Part shown: in pieces, positions 1-6,782 of the stretch
Position numbering within the stretch: the first letter of the stretch is position 1
How the letters are laid out: each line of letters opens with the position of its first letter
Assembly (NCBI GenBank): GCA_947488485.1
Contig: CANKZO010000094.1
Span: 1-8,287 of the forward strand
DNA length: 8,287 nt
Source of the DNA: Opitutia bacterium
GTDB lineage: Bacteria > Verrucomicrobiota > Verrucomicrobiae > Opitutales > UBA953
Direction: 5' to 3'
Position numbers and translations under genes: made by a program
The notes under the pieces: model-generated
The model's input: the letters and a program-made list of their open reading frames with translations, nothing else
Database searches by the model: none
Told to the model about the DNA's origin: nothing

Positions 1-1233
1 GCCACCGGCGGCGCCGTCCACCTGATGGGCCTGTGCTCCGAAGCCGGCGTCCACTCCACCCTGCCCCACCTCTACGCCCTCCTCCGCCTGCTCAAGGAAG
101 AAGGCCTCTCGAAGGTCTACATCCACGCCTTCATGGATGGCCGCGACAGCCCGCCCACCTCCGGCCTCGGCTACCTCAAGCAGCTCGAAGCCGAACTCGT
201 GAAGATCGGTCTCGGCAAGGTCGCCAGCGTCGCCGGCCGCTTCTGGGCCATGGACCGCGACAACCGCTGGGAACGCGTGAAGACCGCCTACGACGCCCTC
301 ACTGGCGCCCCCGCACCGGAAGCCGCTTCGGCCGCCGAGGCCGTGCAGGCCTATTACGACAAGCCTACCGACTCTAATACGACCGGTGACGAGTTCGTCC
401 CGGCGACCCGCATCAAGGGCACGGCCTTCATCCAGGACGGTGACTCCGTGCTGTTCTTCAACTTCCGCGGCGACCGCCCGCGCGAGATCACCCGCGCGTT
501 CATCGATCCGGAGTTCAAGGGTTTCCCCCGCGCGAAGCTGCTCAAAATCTTCTACGCCACCCTGACCAACTACGAGAAGGGCCTCTGCCCCAACGTGGTC
601 TTCGACAAGCCCGCCAAGATGGTGAACATCCTCGGCGAGTGGGTCGCCAAGCAGGGCATCCCGCAGTATCGTACCGCGGAGACCGAGAAGTTCCCGCACG
701 TGACGTTCTTCTTCAACGACTACCGCGAAGAGGCCTTCGCCGGCGAAGAGCGCGGCATGGCGCAGAGCCCGAAGGAAGTCTCGACCTATAACCAGAAGCC
801 CGAGATGTCGGCCGCGCACGTCACCGAGATGGCCAAGGCCGCGATCCTTTCCGGCAAATACGGTCTGATCGTCGTCAACTACGCGAACCCGGACATGGTC
901 GGCCACACCGGCGACCTTGCCGCGGTCTGCAAGGCCTGCGAAGCGGTCGACAGCGGCCTCGGCGTCCTCCTCGCCGCCATCGACCAGGTCGGCGGCAAGG
1001 CCCTCGTCACGGCCGACCACGGCAACGCCGACCAGATGTGGGAGCCGGAAGAGAACTGCGCTCACACGCGCCACACGCTCAGCCCCGTCGAAGTCATCCT
1101 TTACGGCGCCGGCTGCAAATCGCTCAAGACCCGCCCGACGGGTCGCCTGGCCGACGTCGCCCCGACCCTGCTCGCCCTCATGGGCCTGCCGAAGCCGGCG
1201 GAGATGACCGGTGAGTCGCTGATCGCGGGGTAA
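1..1233 (+). CDS. gpmI: 2,3-bisphosphoglycerate-independent phosphoglycerate mutase, 3' part (5' end outside window)
   Basis: This enzyme interconverts 3- and 2-phosphoglycerate in glycolysis and gluconeogenesis, in the cytoplasm, using two Mn ions. The reading frame is open from base 1, so the gene is cut by the window edge. About 410 residues are present, against roughly 510 for the family, so the N-terminal ~100 residues with the phosphorylated serine are missing. Seen in order, numbering from the first codon: HLMGLCSEAGVHS (7-19), HAFMDGRDSPP (42-52), AMDRDNRWER (83-92), the substrate-domain motif FNFRGDRPREITRAF (153-167), the metal-binding NPDMVGHTGD (297-306; D298, H302), TADHGNADQM (337-346; D339, H340) and the HTRH pair (355-358). 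These are the second-half metal ligands of the alkaline-phosphatase-type fold and all are intact. The gene ends in TAA and is followed by a terminator-like hairpin. It converges on the M48 protease gene. The family assignment is certain. Confidence 0.97.
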   Translation, partial: ATGGAVHLMGLCSEAGVHSTLPHLYALLRLLKEEGLSKVYIHAFMDGRDSPPTSGLGYLKQLEAELVKIGLGKVASVAGRFWAMDRDNRWERVKTAYDALTGAPAPEAASAAEAVQAYYDKPTDSNTTGDEFVPATRIKGTAFIQDGDSVLFFNFRGDRPREITRAFIDPEFKGFPRAKLLKIFYATLTNYEKGLCPNVVFDKPAKMVNILGEWVAKQGIPQYRTAETEKFPHVTFFFNDYREEAFAGEERGMAQSPKEVSTYNQKPEMSAAHVTEMAKAAILSGKYGLIVVNYANPDMVGHTGDLAAVCKACEAVDSGLGVLLAAIDQVGGKALVTADHGNADQMWEPEENCAHTRHTLSPVEVILYGAGCKSLKTRPTGRLADVAPTLLALMGLPKPAEMTGESLIAG

Positions 1234-1235
1234 CT

Positions 1236-1255
1236 GCAAACCCACTTCGGGTTGC
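1236..1255 (+). other. Small hairpin just after the gpmI stop codon
   Basis: GCAAACCC (1236-1243) can pair with GGGTTGC (1249-1255) around a short loop, with one bulged A. There is no T tract after it, so it is not a complete terminator by itself. It may stabilise the gpmI mRNA 3' end or be part of the intergenic repeat cassette. Confidence 0.35.
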
Positions 1256-1282
1256 AGGTGGCAGCCCCAGGTGACGGGTGGC
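1256..1282. repeat. Left arm of short-word repeat flanking the gpmI terminator
   Basis: The arm is made of heptamers AGGTGGC (1256), AGGTGAC (1269) and GGGTGGC (1276), with the hexamer AGCCCC between the first two. Read on the minus strand these are GCCACCC, GTCACCT and GCCACCT, the same words as in the arm at 1335-1368. Bases 1268-1282 and 1355-1369 are complementary at 14 of 15 positions, so the two arms can pair across the terminator between them. Confidence 0.75.
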
Positions 1283-1287
1283 AGGCT

Positions 1288-1323
1288 AAAAACCTCCGGA
1301 CTTAGGTTCGGGGGTTTTCTTTT
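1288..1323. terminator. Probable bidirectional intrinsic terminator between gpmI and the M48 gene
   Basis: AAAACCTCC (1289-1297) pairs with GGGGGTTTT (1310-1318) with one T-G wobble and a 12-nt loop. On the plus strand the stem runs into TTTTCTTTT (1315-1323). On the minus strand the same stem ends in a run of five T. The T-rich flank on both sides suits termination of both converging genes. A competing smaller stem, AACCT (1291-1295) with AGGTT (1304-1308), is also possible. Confidence 0.6.
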
Positions 1324-1334
1324 GGCACCTCCCC

Positions 1335-1372
1335 GCCACCGGCCACCCGAGGCCGCCACCCGCCACCTGAAA
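1335..1372. repeat. Right arm of gpmI-terminator repeat; 30 bp shared exactly with 7673-7702
   Basis: The words are GCCACCG (1335), GCCACCC (1342), the hexamer GAGGCC (1349), GCCACCC (1355) and GCCACCT (1362), followed by GAAA. Bases 1343-1372 are identical to 7673-7702 in the coaB/rdgB spacer, and the similarity continues leftward with one indel to about 1332. Two exact 30-bp copies in two non-coding spacers indicate an interspersed repeat family. The segment also forms an inverted repeat with 1268-1282. Confidence 0.8.
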
Positions 1373-1382
1373 CGACTTCTCA

Positions 1383-1403
1383 GGACAGCACGTGGTGCTG
1401 TCC
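1383..1403 (-). terminator. Perfect 9-bp stem, 3-nt loop hairpin abutting the M48 stop codon
   Basis: GGACAGCAC (1383-1391) and GTGCTGTCC (1395-1403) are exact reverse complements around a 3-nt loop. The stem begins at the base right after the M48 stop codon. No T run follows on either strand, so it may be a mRNA 3'-end stabiliser, a factor-assisted terminator or a palindromic repeat rather than a classical terminator. Confidence 0.5.
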
Positions 1404-3269
1404 CTACCTGTTGATTCCCGTCGCAAAACTAATGCCGAGCGAATCGGCGACGGCGCGGACGATCTCGACTTCGGCGGGCTCGGCGCGTCCGTCGTGCAGC
1501 ATGGCCGCGCCGATGGCGCGGACGAACTGACGGCGGGCCGGCACGGTCTGTCCGGCGATGACGGCGAGGGCTTCATCGACCTTGGCGAGATCCACCGACG
1601 CCGGCGGCACCATCGTCGGCGACAAGCCAGCCATGCCCAACACGCCGGTACCGAGCACGTAGGCCCGGGCCTGCGCCGCGGGATCCTCACCAGAAGTCTG
1701 CACGACCGCGGAAAGGACGAGTCCGCAGGCGGCGGCGAGATCGCCAGGACGGCTCGGCGAATTCTTCTCGGTCGAAAGATAACGGCGCATCGACGCCTGG
1801 ATGAGCAGGACGATCAGCCCGTCTTCGGCTTCATAACCGACGCGTTCCAAGGACGTGCGGAAGGCCGCGACCTGCGCCGGCGAGAGCTGACGCAAGGCGG
1901 GCATGGAAAGGTCGAGCAAGGCCACGCGCGAGCCGGCCGGGACGGCACGGAGCAAAGCGTCGAGACGACGGGCCTCCTTGACCACTTCGCCGCCGGCGAG
2001 GGGTTCGGCCTGGGCCAGCTGGGCGGCACGCTGCGCCGGATCATGACGAAGGATGAGCCCGAGCACGACGGCCATCGCGCTCACCGGATCTTCGGAGGCC
2101 GCGCGTAAGGCACCCGGGATCACGCCGCGGAAGCCGACCGAATCCTGGATCTGCAGGTCCGTCGGCACCGCACGGGTCGGTGTCGGTAGAGGAGGAGGCG
2201 TCGCGACGGCCCGTCCGCTGAGACCGGAGACCGGTTCATCATCGTCAGTCACGGCGACGGGCTTGACGTCTGGAATATGCCCGTCGAAAGCCGGGTCGAC
2301 GCGGCGGATACGCTCGGTGATCGGCGGGTGCGAGGAGAAGAGCGACTCAAGGAAGCCAGCCGAGCCCGCGAAGAACATATGCTGGGCTTCGAGTTCCGCG
2401 GACGAAGCTTCGCGGCGCGCGCCGGAGAGCCCGGCGACCTTGCGGAGGGCCGAAGCGAGGCCGAGCGGATTGCGGGTGAACTGGACCGCGGAGGCATCGG
2501 CGAGATACTCGCGCTGACGGGAGACCGAGGCCTGGATGACGCGCGCGAAGAAGACACCACCGAGGCCGACGAGCACGACCACGAGGCCGGCGATGGCCAG
2601 GGGCCAGAGGTTGTTCTTACGGGATGAGCCGGAATTGAGGCCGATGCGGACGATGATATAGCCCAGTTGCGCGAGGGCGGTCAGGCCGGCGACGGTGCCG
2701 ATGATGCGCAGGTTGAGCTTCATGTCCCCGTTACCGATGTGACTGAACTCGTGCGCGATGACGCCCTGGAGTTCGTCGCGGGTCAGATTACGGAGCGCCC
2801 CGCGCGTGACGCCTACGGCAGCGTCCTGCGGAGAGTTACCGGCGGCGAAAGCGTTGATGGTCTCGTCGCCATCGATGACGTAGCACAGCGGTACCGGCAG
2901 ACCCGAGGCCAGGGCCATCTCCTGCACGACGTTAAGGTATCGACGTTCAGCAAGGTCCTTGGTGGTCGCGCCGACCAGCCGGCCGCCGAGGCGCTCCGCG
3001 ATGGCGCCGCCGCCCTTGGAGAGTTCGGCGATGCGGACCAGGCTGCCGCCGATGATGACCACCAGGGCCGTGCCGGCGGTGGCCAGGAAAAGCTTCGGCT
3101 GGAACCAATCGATCCCCCCGCCGCGGACCAGCTTCTGCTGGCCGAGCACGGCGAGGACGTAAAGCGAGCCGGCGAGCACCACGATCGCCAACACGAGAAG
3201 CACGACCAGCTTGGTCGTGCGTCCGCGGGCCTCATCCTGGGCCCGGAAGAAATTCATCGTGCCGGCCAT
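1404..3269 (-). CDS. M48 family zinc metalloprotease (HtpX-like) with long C-terminal extension
   Basis: This is a predicted integral-membrane zinc endopeptidase of the M48 (Ste24/HtpX) family, 621 residues. Hydrophobic segments lie at about 20-43, 57-78, 190-210 and 221-243. The zinc motif HEFSH is at 173-177 (H173, E174, H177), and the third ligand is E254 in the REYLAD motif (253-258). HPPITERIRRV (314-324) is the typical end of the M48 catalytic domain. A proline-rich linker (about 355-370) leads to a mostly helical, probably cytosolic region of about 250 residues. That makes the protein about twice the length of HtpX (about 290 residues). The Leu-rich DLSMPALRQLSP block (453-464) is, as far as I recall, typical of the long M48 proteins found beside lemA. 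The start is uncertain: ATG 3269 is used here, but the in-frame ATG at 3257, giving MNFFRAQDEARGRT, resembles family N-termini and is equally possible. Neither has a Shine-Dalgarno sequence. The gene lies 16 nt downstream of lemA, probably co-transcribed. Substrates are unknown. Confidence 0.92.
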   Translation of the reverse strand: MAGTMNFFRAQDEARGRTTKLVVLLVLAIVVLAGSLYVLAVLGQQKLVRGGGIDWFQPKLFLATAGTALVVIIGGSLVRIAELSKGGGAIAERLGGRLVGATTKDLAERRYLNVVQEMALASGLPVPLCYVIDGDETINAFAAGNSPQDAAVGVTRGALRNLTRDELQGVIAHEFSHIGNGDMKLNLRIIGTVAGLTALAQLGYIIVRIGLNSGSSRKNNLWPLAIAGLVVVLVGLGGVFFARVIQASVSRQREYLADASAVQFTRNPLGLASALRKVAGLSGARREASSAELEAQHMFFAGSAGFLESLFSSHPPITERIRRVDPAFDGHIPDVKPVAVTDDDEPVSGLSGRAVATPPPLPTPTRAVPTDLQIQDSVGFRGVIPGALRAASEDPVSAMAVVLGLILRHDPAQRAAQLAQAEPLAGGEVVKEARRLDALLRAVPAGSRVALLDLSMPALRQLSPAQVAAFRTSLERVGYEAEDGLIVLLIQASMRRYLSTEKNSPSRPGDLAAACGLVLSAVVQTSGEDPAAQARAYVLGTGVLGMAGLSPTMVPPASVDLAKVDEALAVIAGQTVPARRQFVRAIGAAMLHDGRAEPAEVEIVRAVADSLGISFATGINR

Positions 3270-3285
3270 GGGCCGAAGTCAGCGC

Positions 3286-3897
3286 TTAGAACGAGACCTT
3301 CGGGGCGACCTTCTCGGCCGGATCTTCGATCTTGAAGAACTCGCCGGCCTGGAAGCCGAAGGCGTTCGCGATGAAGATCTGCGGGAAGACTTCGCGGCCG
3401 TTGTTATAGAACAGGACGGCGTCGTTGAAGGACTGACGGGAGAAGGCGATACGGTTCTCGGTCGAGGTGAGCTCTTCCATGAGGCTGCGCATGGTGGCGT
3501 CGGCCTTGAGCTGGGGATACTGCTCGGCGACGACCATCAGGCGGCCGAGGGCGCCGCTGAGGCCGGCTTCGGCCTGGCTGAGGTCGCGCATGGCGGCCGG
3601 GTCGTTCGGGTTGCCGGCGAAGCGGACGTTGGCCTGGGTGGCCTTGGCGCGGGCTTCGATGACCGCGGTGAGGGTGCCGCTCTCGTGGGCCATGTAGCCC
3701 TTGGCGGTCTCGACGAGGTTAGGGATCAGGTCGTAGCGGCGCTTGAGCTGCACGTCGACCTGGGCGAAGGCGTTCTTGCAGGCATTACGCAGCGCGACGA
3801 GGCCGTTGTAGATGCCCACGCCCCAGATGGCGGCGATGACGAGGACGCCGACGATGACCAAGAGGACGACCAGCAGGACGGTGACGATGGGACTCAT
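3286..3897 (-). CDS. lemA: LemA family membrane protein
   Basis: This is a 203-residue LemA-family protein. It has one N-terminal hydrophobic segment (about 4-26, short extracytoplasmic tail, Nout type) followed by a long helical domain. Family hallmarks seen are YNGLVALRN (30-38), AFAQVDVQLKRRYDLIPNL (43-61) with VETAKGY after it, LTSTENRIAFSRQSFNDAV (143-161), FYNN (163-166), and the C-terminal FGF and EFF pieces (180-188). The frame can be extended four codons to a TTG at 3909, but ATG 3897 puts the membrane segment right at the start and is preferred. LemA proteins are commonly encoded next to M48 peptidases, as here. Their molecular function is not settled, and envelope stress or surface roles are only proposed. 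A hairpin sits in the 108-nt leader upstream. Confidence 0.95.
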   Translation of the reverse strand: MSPIVTVLLVVLLVIVGVLVIAAIWGVGIYNGLVALRNACKNAFAQVDVQLKRRYDLIPNLVETAKGYMAHESGTLTAVIEARAKATQANVRFAGNPNDPAAMRDLSQAEAGLSGALGRLMVVAEQYPQLKADATMRSLMEELTSTENRIAFSRQSFNDAVLFYNNGREVFPQIFIANAFGFQAGEFFKIEDPAEKVAPKVSF

Positions 3898-3914
3898 ATT
3901 GAGACTCAAGTTAC

Positions 3915-3950
3915 CCGACCTGCCCCAGCCTGCAAGTCGGCAGGGGTCGG
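3915..3950 (-). promoter_or_regulatory. Bulged hairpin in the ispH-lemA spacer
   Basis: CCGACC plus TGCC (3915-3924) pair with GGCA (3939-3942) and GGTCGG (3945-3950), leaving a two-G bulge and a 14-nt loop. An alternative register pairs CCTGCC (3919-3924) with GGCAGG (3939-3944). It lies 18 nt before the lemA ATG in the sense direction and has no T tract. It could be a leader structure of lemA or a weak end for the ispH transcript. The AT-rich TAAAAT word just upstream, near 3961-3966 on the minus strand, might be a -10 element, but no convincing -35 box is visible. Confidence 0.35.
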
Positions 3951-4005
3951 TCGGGGGATAATTTTACGCGTCAATTGGAACGGCTAACGCCCCGCCCAAG
4001 CAGGC

Positions 4006-4878
4006 TTAAGCGGCCTTTTCCAGACGCACGCAGACTTCGTCGATCAGGAAAGCGGGCGTCGACGCGCCGGCGGTCACGCCGACAACCCCGAAACGGGCCA
4101 GCGCGGCGAAATCCAATTCGGCCGCGGTCTCGACGTGGAAACAAGGCAGGCCCTGGATCTCGACGAGCTTGGCAAGCTTGACGGTATTCGCGGAGTGACG
4201 ACCGCCGATCACGACGATCGCCTGGCAGCCCTGCTTCTGCAGTTCGAGGATATCCGCCTGGCGATCCTTCGTGGCTCCGCAGATGGTGTCGAAGACGAGG
4301 GCGCCCGGGAAACGGGTCTTGAGCAACGCGGCGAGCCGCTCGAATTCGTCGGTGAACATCGTCGACTGCGAGACCATGCAGACCTGCGCGCCGAGGTCGG
4401 GCAGCGCGGCGATCTCGGCCGGCGAAGTGATGACATGTCCCTTGCCTTCGGCGTAACCGAGAAGGCCGATGACTTCCGGATGCTTGGGATCGCCGAAGAT
4501 GACGGTGGCGTAGCCCTTACGCGCGTGCATGCGCACCTTGCCGGCGATGATGCCCACGTCGGGACAGGTGGCGTCGCGGAATTCCATGCCGAGCGACTTC
4601 AGGTATTCGCGACGTTCCGGCGAGATGCCGTGCGCGCGGACGACCATGACGGCGCCGGCGTCGGTCTCCTGAGAGACCTCGAGCTTGGTCTCGCTGCGGT
4701 AATCGCCGACCTCACGGATACCCTCGCCGGTGAGGACCTCCATCATCTGGCGATTATGGATCAGCGGACCGTCGGTATAGACGGGGTGGCGGCCCTTCTG
4801 CGCATACTCGCGGGCGATATCGATGGCGCGTTCGACGCCCCAACAGAAACCCGCGGACTTGGCTCGGATGACCTTCAC
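4006..4878 (-). CDS. ispH: 4-hydroxy-3-methylbut-2-enyl diphosphate reductase
   Basis: This is the last enzyme of the MEP isoprenoid pathway. It reduces HMBPP to isopentenyl and dimethylallyl diphosphate with a [4Fe-4S] cluster. The 290-residue length is normal for the short bacterial form. The three cluster cysteines are present: C12 in AGFCWGVERA, C105 in DATCPDVG and C200 in DTICGATKDRQ. Substrate-site residues are H41 (IHN), H83 (RAHG), H133 and E135 (GDPKHPEVIG), the SQST motif (170-173), S229 and N231 (HSAN), and S273 (AGASTP). Everything expected for an active enzyme is intact. The start codon is GTG at 4878 with no Shine-Dalgarno sequence, and the MKVIRAKSAGFCWGV N-terminus matches the family, so the start is secure. 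It lies 47 nt downstream of the discoidin-like gene. Confidence 0.97.
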   Translation of the reverse strand: MKVIRAKSAGFCWGVERAIDIAREYAQKGRHPVYTDGPLIHNRQMMEVLTGEGIREVGDYRSETKLEVSQETDAGAVMVVRAHGISPERREYLKSLGMEFRDATCPDVGIIAGKVRMHARKGYATVIFGDPKHPEVIGLLGYAEGKGHVITSPAEIAALPDLGAQVCMVSQSTMFTDEFERLAALLKTRFPGALVFDTICGATKDRQADILELQKQGCQAIVVIGGRHSANTVKLAKLVEIQGLPCFHVETAAELDFAALARFGVVGVTAGASTPAFLIDEVCVRLEKAA

Positions 4879-4889
4879 GGCTTCAAGGT

Positions 4890-4903
4890 GCGGGCAAGCC
4901 CGC
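4890..4903 (-). other. GC-rich hairpin in the ispH leader
   Basis: GCGGGC (4890-4895) and GCCCGC (4898-4903) are exact reverse complements separated by 2 nt. The outermost 4-5 pairs would form a stable stem about 11 nt upstream of the GTG start of ispH. There is no T tract. It could slow initiation or separate ispH from the gene upstream, or be incidental in such GC-rich DNA. Confidence 0.3.
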
Positions 4904-4925
4904 CCGATTCAAGCAAAGTCCGGCC

Positions 4926-5573
4926 TTACTTGGCCGGGACGCCCCAGACTTCGGCTTCGATGTAGTCGTTCGAAGGTCCGGCGGAGTTGCCCTTGGAGTG
5001 GAAGCGGACGTAGCGACCCTTGACGGCGGCGACGGGGATGACGCGGCCTTCGTTGGACTCGTAGTAGCAGTAGTCCTTGCCCTTGCCCAGGCCCAGCTCG
5101 CCTTCGGAGTCGTTGTTGTAGACGGTGGTGACGCCGCTCTTGAAGGAGGCGTCATCGGAGATCTGGATGACGACGTTGAAGTAGACGCGACGCTCGCGAT
5201 GGAAGTGCCAGACGGCGATGGCGCTGATCTCGGCGGACTTGGCGAGGTCGACCTGCACCCAGTGATGGCCCCGGGGCAGTTCGACTTCGAAGCCTTCTTC
5301 GCCGCCCTTGTCCTCGTCGGTGACGTAAGAGAAATCGCCGGCGGCGGCCTCGCGGGCAGAGGAGGTCACGGTGGCACCCTTGGCGAGATTGACGGCGGCG
5401 GCGGGCACCTTAGGCAGCTTGCGCGGGGCGGAAGCGACCGGCTCAAGGTTGTTGATCTTCACCGGACGCGGCGTGCCGAGCGCGACGGACTTAGGCAGGA
5501 CGAGCGGTAGCTCCTTGTCCTGAGCCAGGACGAAGGCAGGGAGAGCGAGGAGGCAGAGAGCGAGGTGCTTCAT
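4926..5573 (-). CDS. Secreted discoidin (F5/8 type C)-like domain protein
   Basis: This 215-residue protein starts with a clear signal peptide, MKHLALCLLALPAFVLA, with probable cleavage after residue 17 before QD. It is therefore exported. Residues about 18-60 are a proline- and alanine-rich linker. Residues about 61-213 resemble a galactose-binding-like discoidin/F5/8C beta-sandwich: VNLAKGATVTSSA (61-73), WVQVDLAKSAEISAIAVWH (105-123), YFNVVIQISDD (131-141), GRYVRFHSKG (186-195) and the closing NDYIEAEVWG (202-211). Such domains usually bind carbohydrate or cell-surface ligands and are often attached to a catalytic domain. Here the domain stands alone with no enzyme part. The open frame extends upstream to 5720 inside the kinase gene, but ATG 5573 gives the signal peptide and clears the kinase stop by 37 nt. 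Role and ligand cannot be told from sequence. The fold call is from motif resemblance. Confidence 0.8.
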   Translation of the reverse strand: MKHLALCLLALPAFVLAQDKELPLVLPKSVALGTPRPVKINNLEPVASAPRKLPKVPAAAVNLAKGATVTSSAREAAAGDFSYVTDEDKGGEEGFEVELPRGHHWVQVDLAKSAEISAIAVWHFHRERRVYFNVVIQISDDASFKSGVTTVYNNDSEGELGLGKGKDYCYYESNEGRVIPVAAVKGRYVRFHSKGNSAGPSNDYIEAEVWGVPAK

Positions 5574-5610
5574 GAGGATAAGGTTAAGACAACGGGAAAA
5601 CGGACGGGTT

Positions 5611-6780
5611 TCAAGACTTCGGGGCTTCCAAAGTGCGGACGCGGCGATGCTTGAGCGGGAAACGCAGGATGACGGTCGTGCCGACGTCCGGGGTGCTCTG
5701 GATATCCACCGTGCCGCCATGGGCCCGGAGGATGCGCAGGAGGATGAGCATGCCGATGCCGCCGCCGGAGGCCTTGGTGGTGTAATAGGCGTCGAAGACG
5801 CGCGTCAGCTTGTCCGCCGGGATGCCCACCCCGGTGTCGCGGATCGAAAGCACGACCCATTCGTCGTCGGACGAAAGCTTCACGTGGATATCGCCGCCGC
5901 GGTCCATGGCCTCGAGGGCGTTCTTCATCACGTTGAAGAGCGCCTGCTTGATCTGATTGCGGTCGCCGAGGATGAGCGGGAGTTCGCCCGGGACGTCGAG
6001 CGAGACGCGGACGCCCAGCTGCTCCATCTGCTCGCGCAGGAGGCCGGTCGCCTCGGCGACGACGGTGACGAGGTCGGTATCGGTGAGGTGCGGAGGCGTC
6101 TGGCGGACGGCTCCGAGGAAATCGCGGACGATGCCGTCGAGCCGCTTGATCTCGCCCTGGCAGACCTCGGCGGCCTTGCGGACCTTCTCCGCGGCCGGCG
6201 AATCGCCGAGCTTGGCGGCCTCGCGCTGGAGGAGCTGCAGATGGATACCGATCGCGTTGAGGGGATTTCCGACCTCGTGGGCGACGCCCGCGGCGAGGGA
6301 GACGATGGAATCGATGCGCTCGGTTTCGACGCGGTCCTCGGTCTGGACGCGCTCCTTGGTGACGTCGCTGAGGACGGCCACGCGGCGGCTGCGCTCGGCG
6401 CCCTGCTGCTCGCCGACGCGGGTCAGGTGGAGCGTCAGGAGGCGCGGCTCCGGATAACGCACCTCGAGTTCGCGCGTGAGGGCGCCGACGGTCTCCGGTA
6501 GCTCGAGGGCCTGGGCGATGTCCGGCGAAAGGCGGCGGAGTTCGGCGCCCGCGACGTCGTCCGGATTGACGCCGAGGAGGCGGACCGCGGAAGCGTTGGC
6601 GTATTCGATGGCGCCGTCGTGCGAGAGCACGATCACGCCCTCGCGGAGCGTATCCAGCACCGTCTCCATGAGGTCGCGCTCACGTTCGAGGCGACGGGCG
6701 AGGATCGCGAGGTTCTGGGCGTCGAGGTCGTCGATGCGGCCGAGGACACGGTCAAGGGGGCTGAAGCGACGACGGGCCAT
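5611..6780 (-). CDS. Soluble PAS-domain sensor histidine kinase (NtrB-like)
   Basis: This is a 389-residue two-component sensor kinase without any membrane segment, so it senses a cytoplasmic signal. A short helical N-terminus (about 1-38) is followed by a PAS domain (about 39-140; GVIVLSHDGAIEYANASAV at 48-66). The dimerisation/phosphoacceptor helix has AAGVAHEVGNPLNAI (163-177) with H168 as the autophosphorylated residue. The catalytic ATPase domain carries the N box NVMKNALEAM (283-292), the G1 box DTGVGI (315-320), the F-box-like AYYTTK (331-336) and the G2 box GGGIGM (339-344). The G2 box departs slightly from the usual GTGLGL. The H box and the lack of TM helices resemble NtrB and similar kinases. 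No response regulator is encoded beside it, so the partner is unknown. Its ATG lies 2 nt after the coaB stop codon, which suggests translational coupling to coaB. Confidence 0.93.
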   Translation of the reverse strand: MARRRFSPLDRVLGRIDDLDAQNLAILARRLERERDLMETVLDTLREGVIVLSHDGAIEYANASAVRLLGVNPDDVAGAELRRLSPDIAQALELPETVGALTRELEVRYPEPRLLTLHLTRVGEQQGAERSRRVAVLSDVTKERVQTEDRVETERIDSIVSLAAGVAHEVGNPLNAIGIHLQLLQREAAKLGDSPAAEKVRKAAEVCQGEIKRLDGIVRDFLGAVRQTPPHLTDTDLVTVVAEATGLLREQMEQLGVRVSLDVPGELPLILGDRNQIKQALFNVMKNALEAMDRGGDIHVKLSSDDEWVVLSIRDTGVGIPADKLTRVFDAYYTTKASGGGIGMLILLRILRAHGGTVDIQSTPDVGTTVILRFPLKHRRVRTLEAPKS

Positions 6781-6782
6781 GG

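Noticed and set aside
1392..2108. 238-codon plus-strand frame antisense to the M48 C-terminal region
   Set aside because: It is arginine- and glycine-rich shadow coding with no motif, and it begins inside a palindrome.
2216..2236. GAGACCGGAGACCGG inside the M48 gene, similar to the inner spacer repeat
   Set aside because: It encodes an ordinary EPVSGLSG linker stretch; the likeness is short and fits chance in GC-rich coding DNA.
2667..3335. 222-codon plus-strand frame antisense to the M48 catalytic domain
   Set aside because: The opposite strand encodes HEFSH and REYLAD in the correct order; this frame has nothing recognisable.
3211..3987. 258-codon plus-strand open frame antisense to lemA
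   Set aside because: It is composed of acidic and glycine-rich runs created by complementing the lemA codons. lemA itself has full family motifs.
4135..4965. 276-codon plus-strand open frame antisense to ispH
   Set aside because: ispH carries all cluster cysteines and substrate residues, and the antisense product matches no family I know.
5574..5720. N-terminal extension of the discoidin-like gene by 49 codons to 5720
   Set aside because: It would overlap the kinase coding region and bury the signal peptide. ATG 5573 gives a proper exported protein.
5572..6501. 309-codon open frame on the plus strand antisense to the histidine kinase
   Set aside because: It is the mirror of a strongly supported kinase gene in GC-rich DNA. 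Its product is a low-complexity mix rich in D, E, A, G and R with no domain motif.
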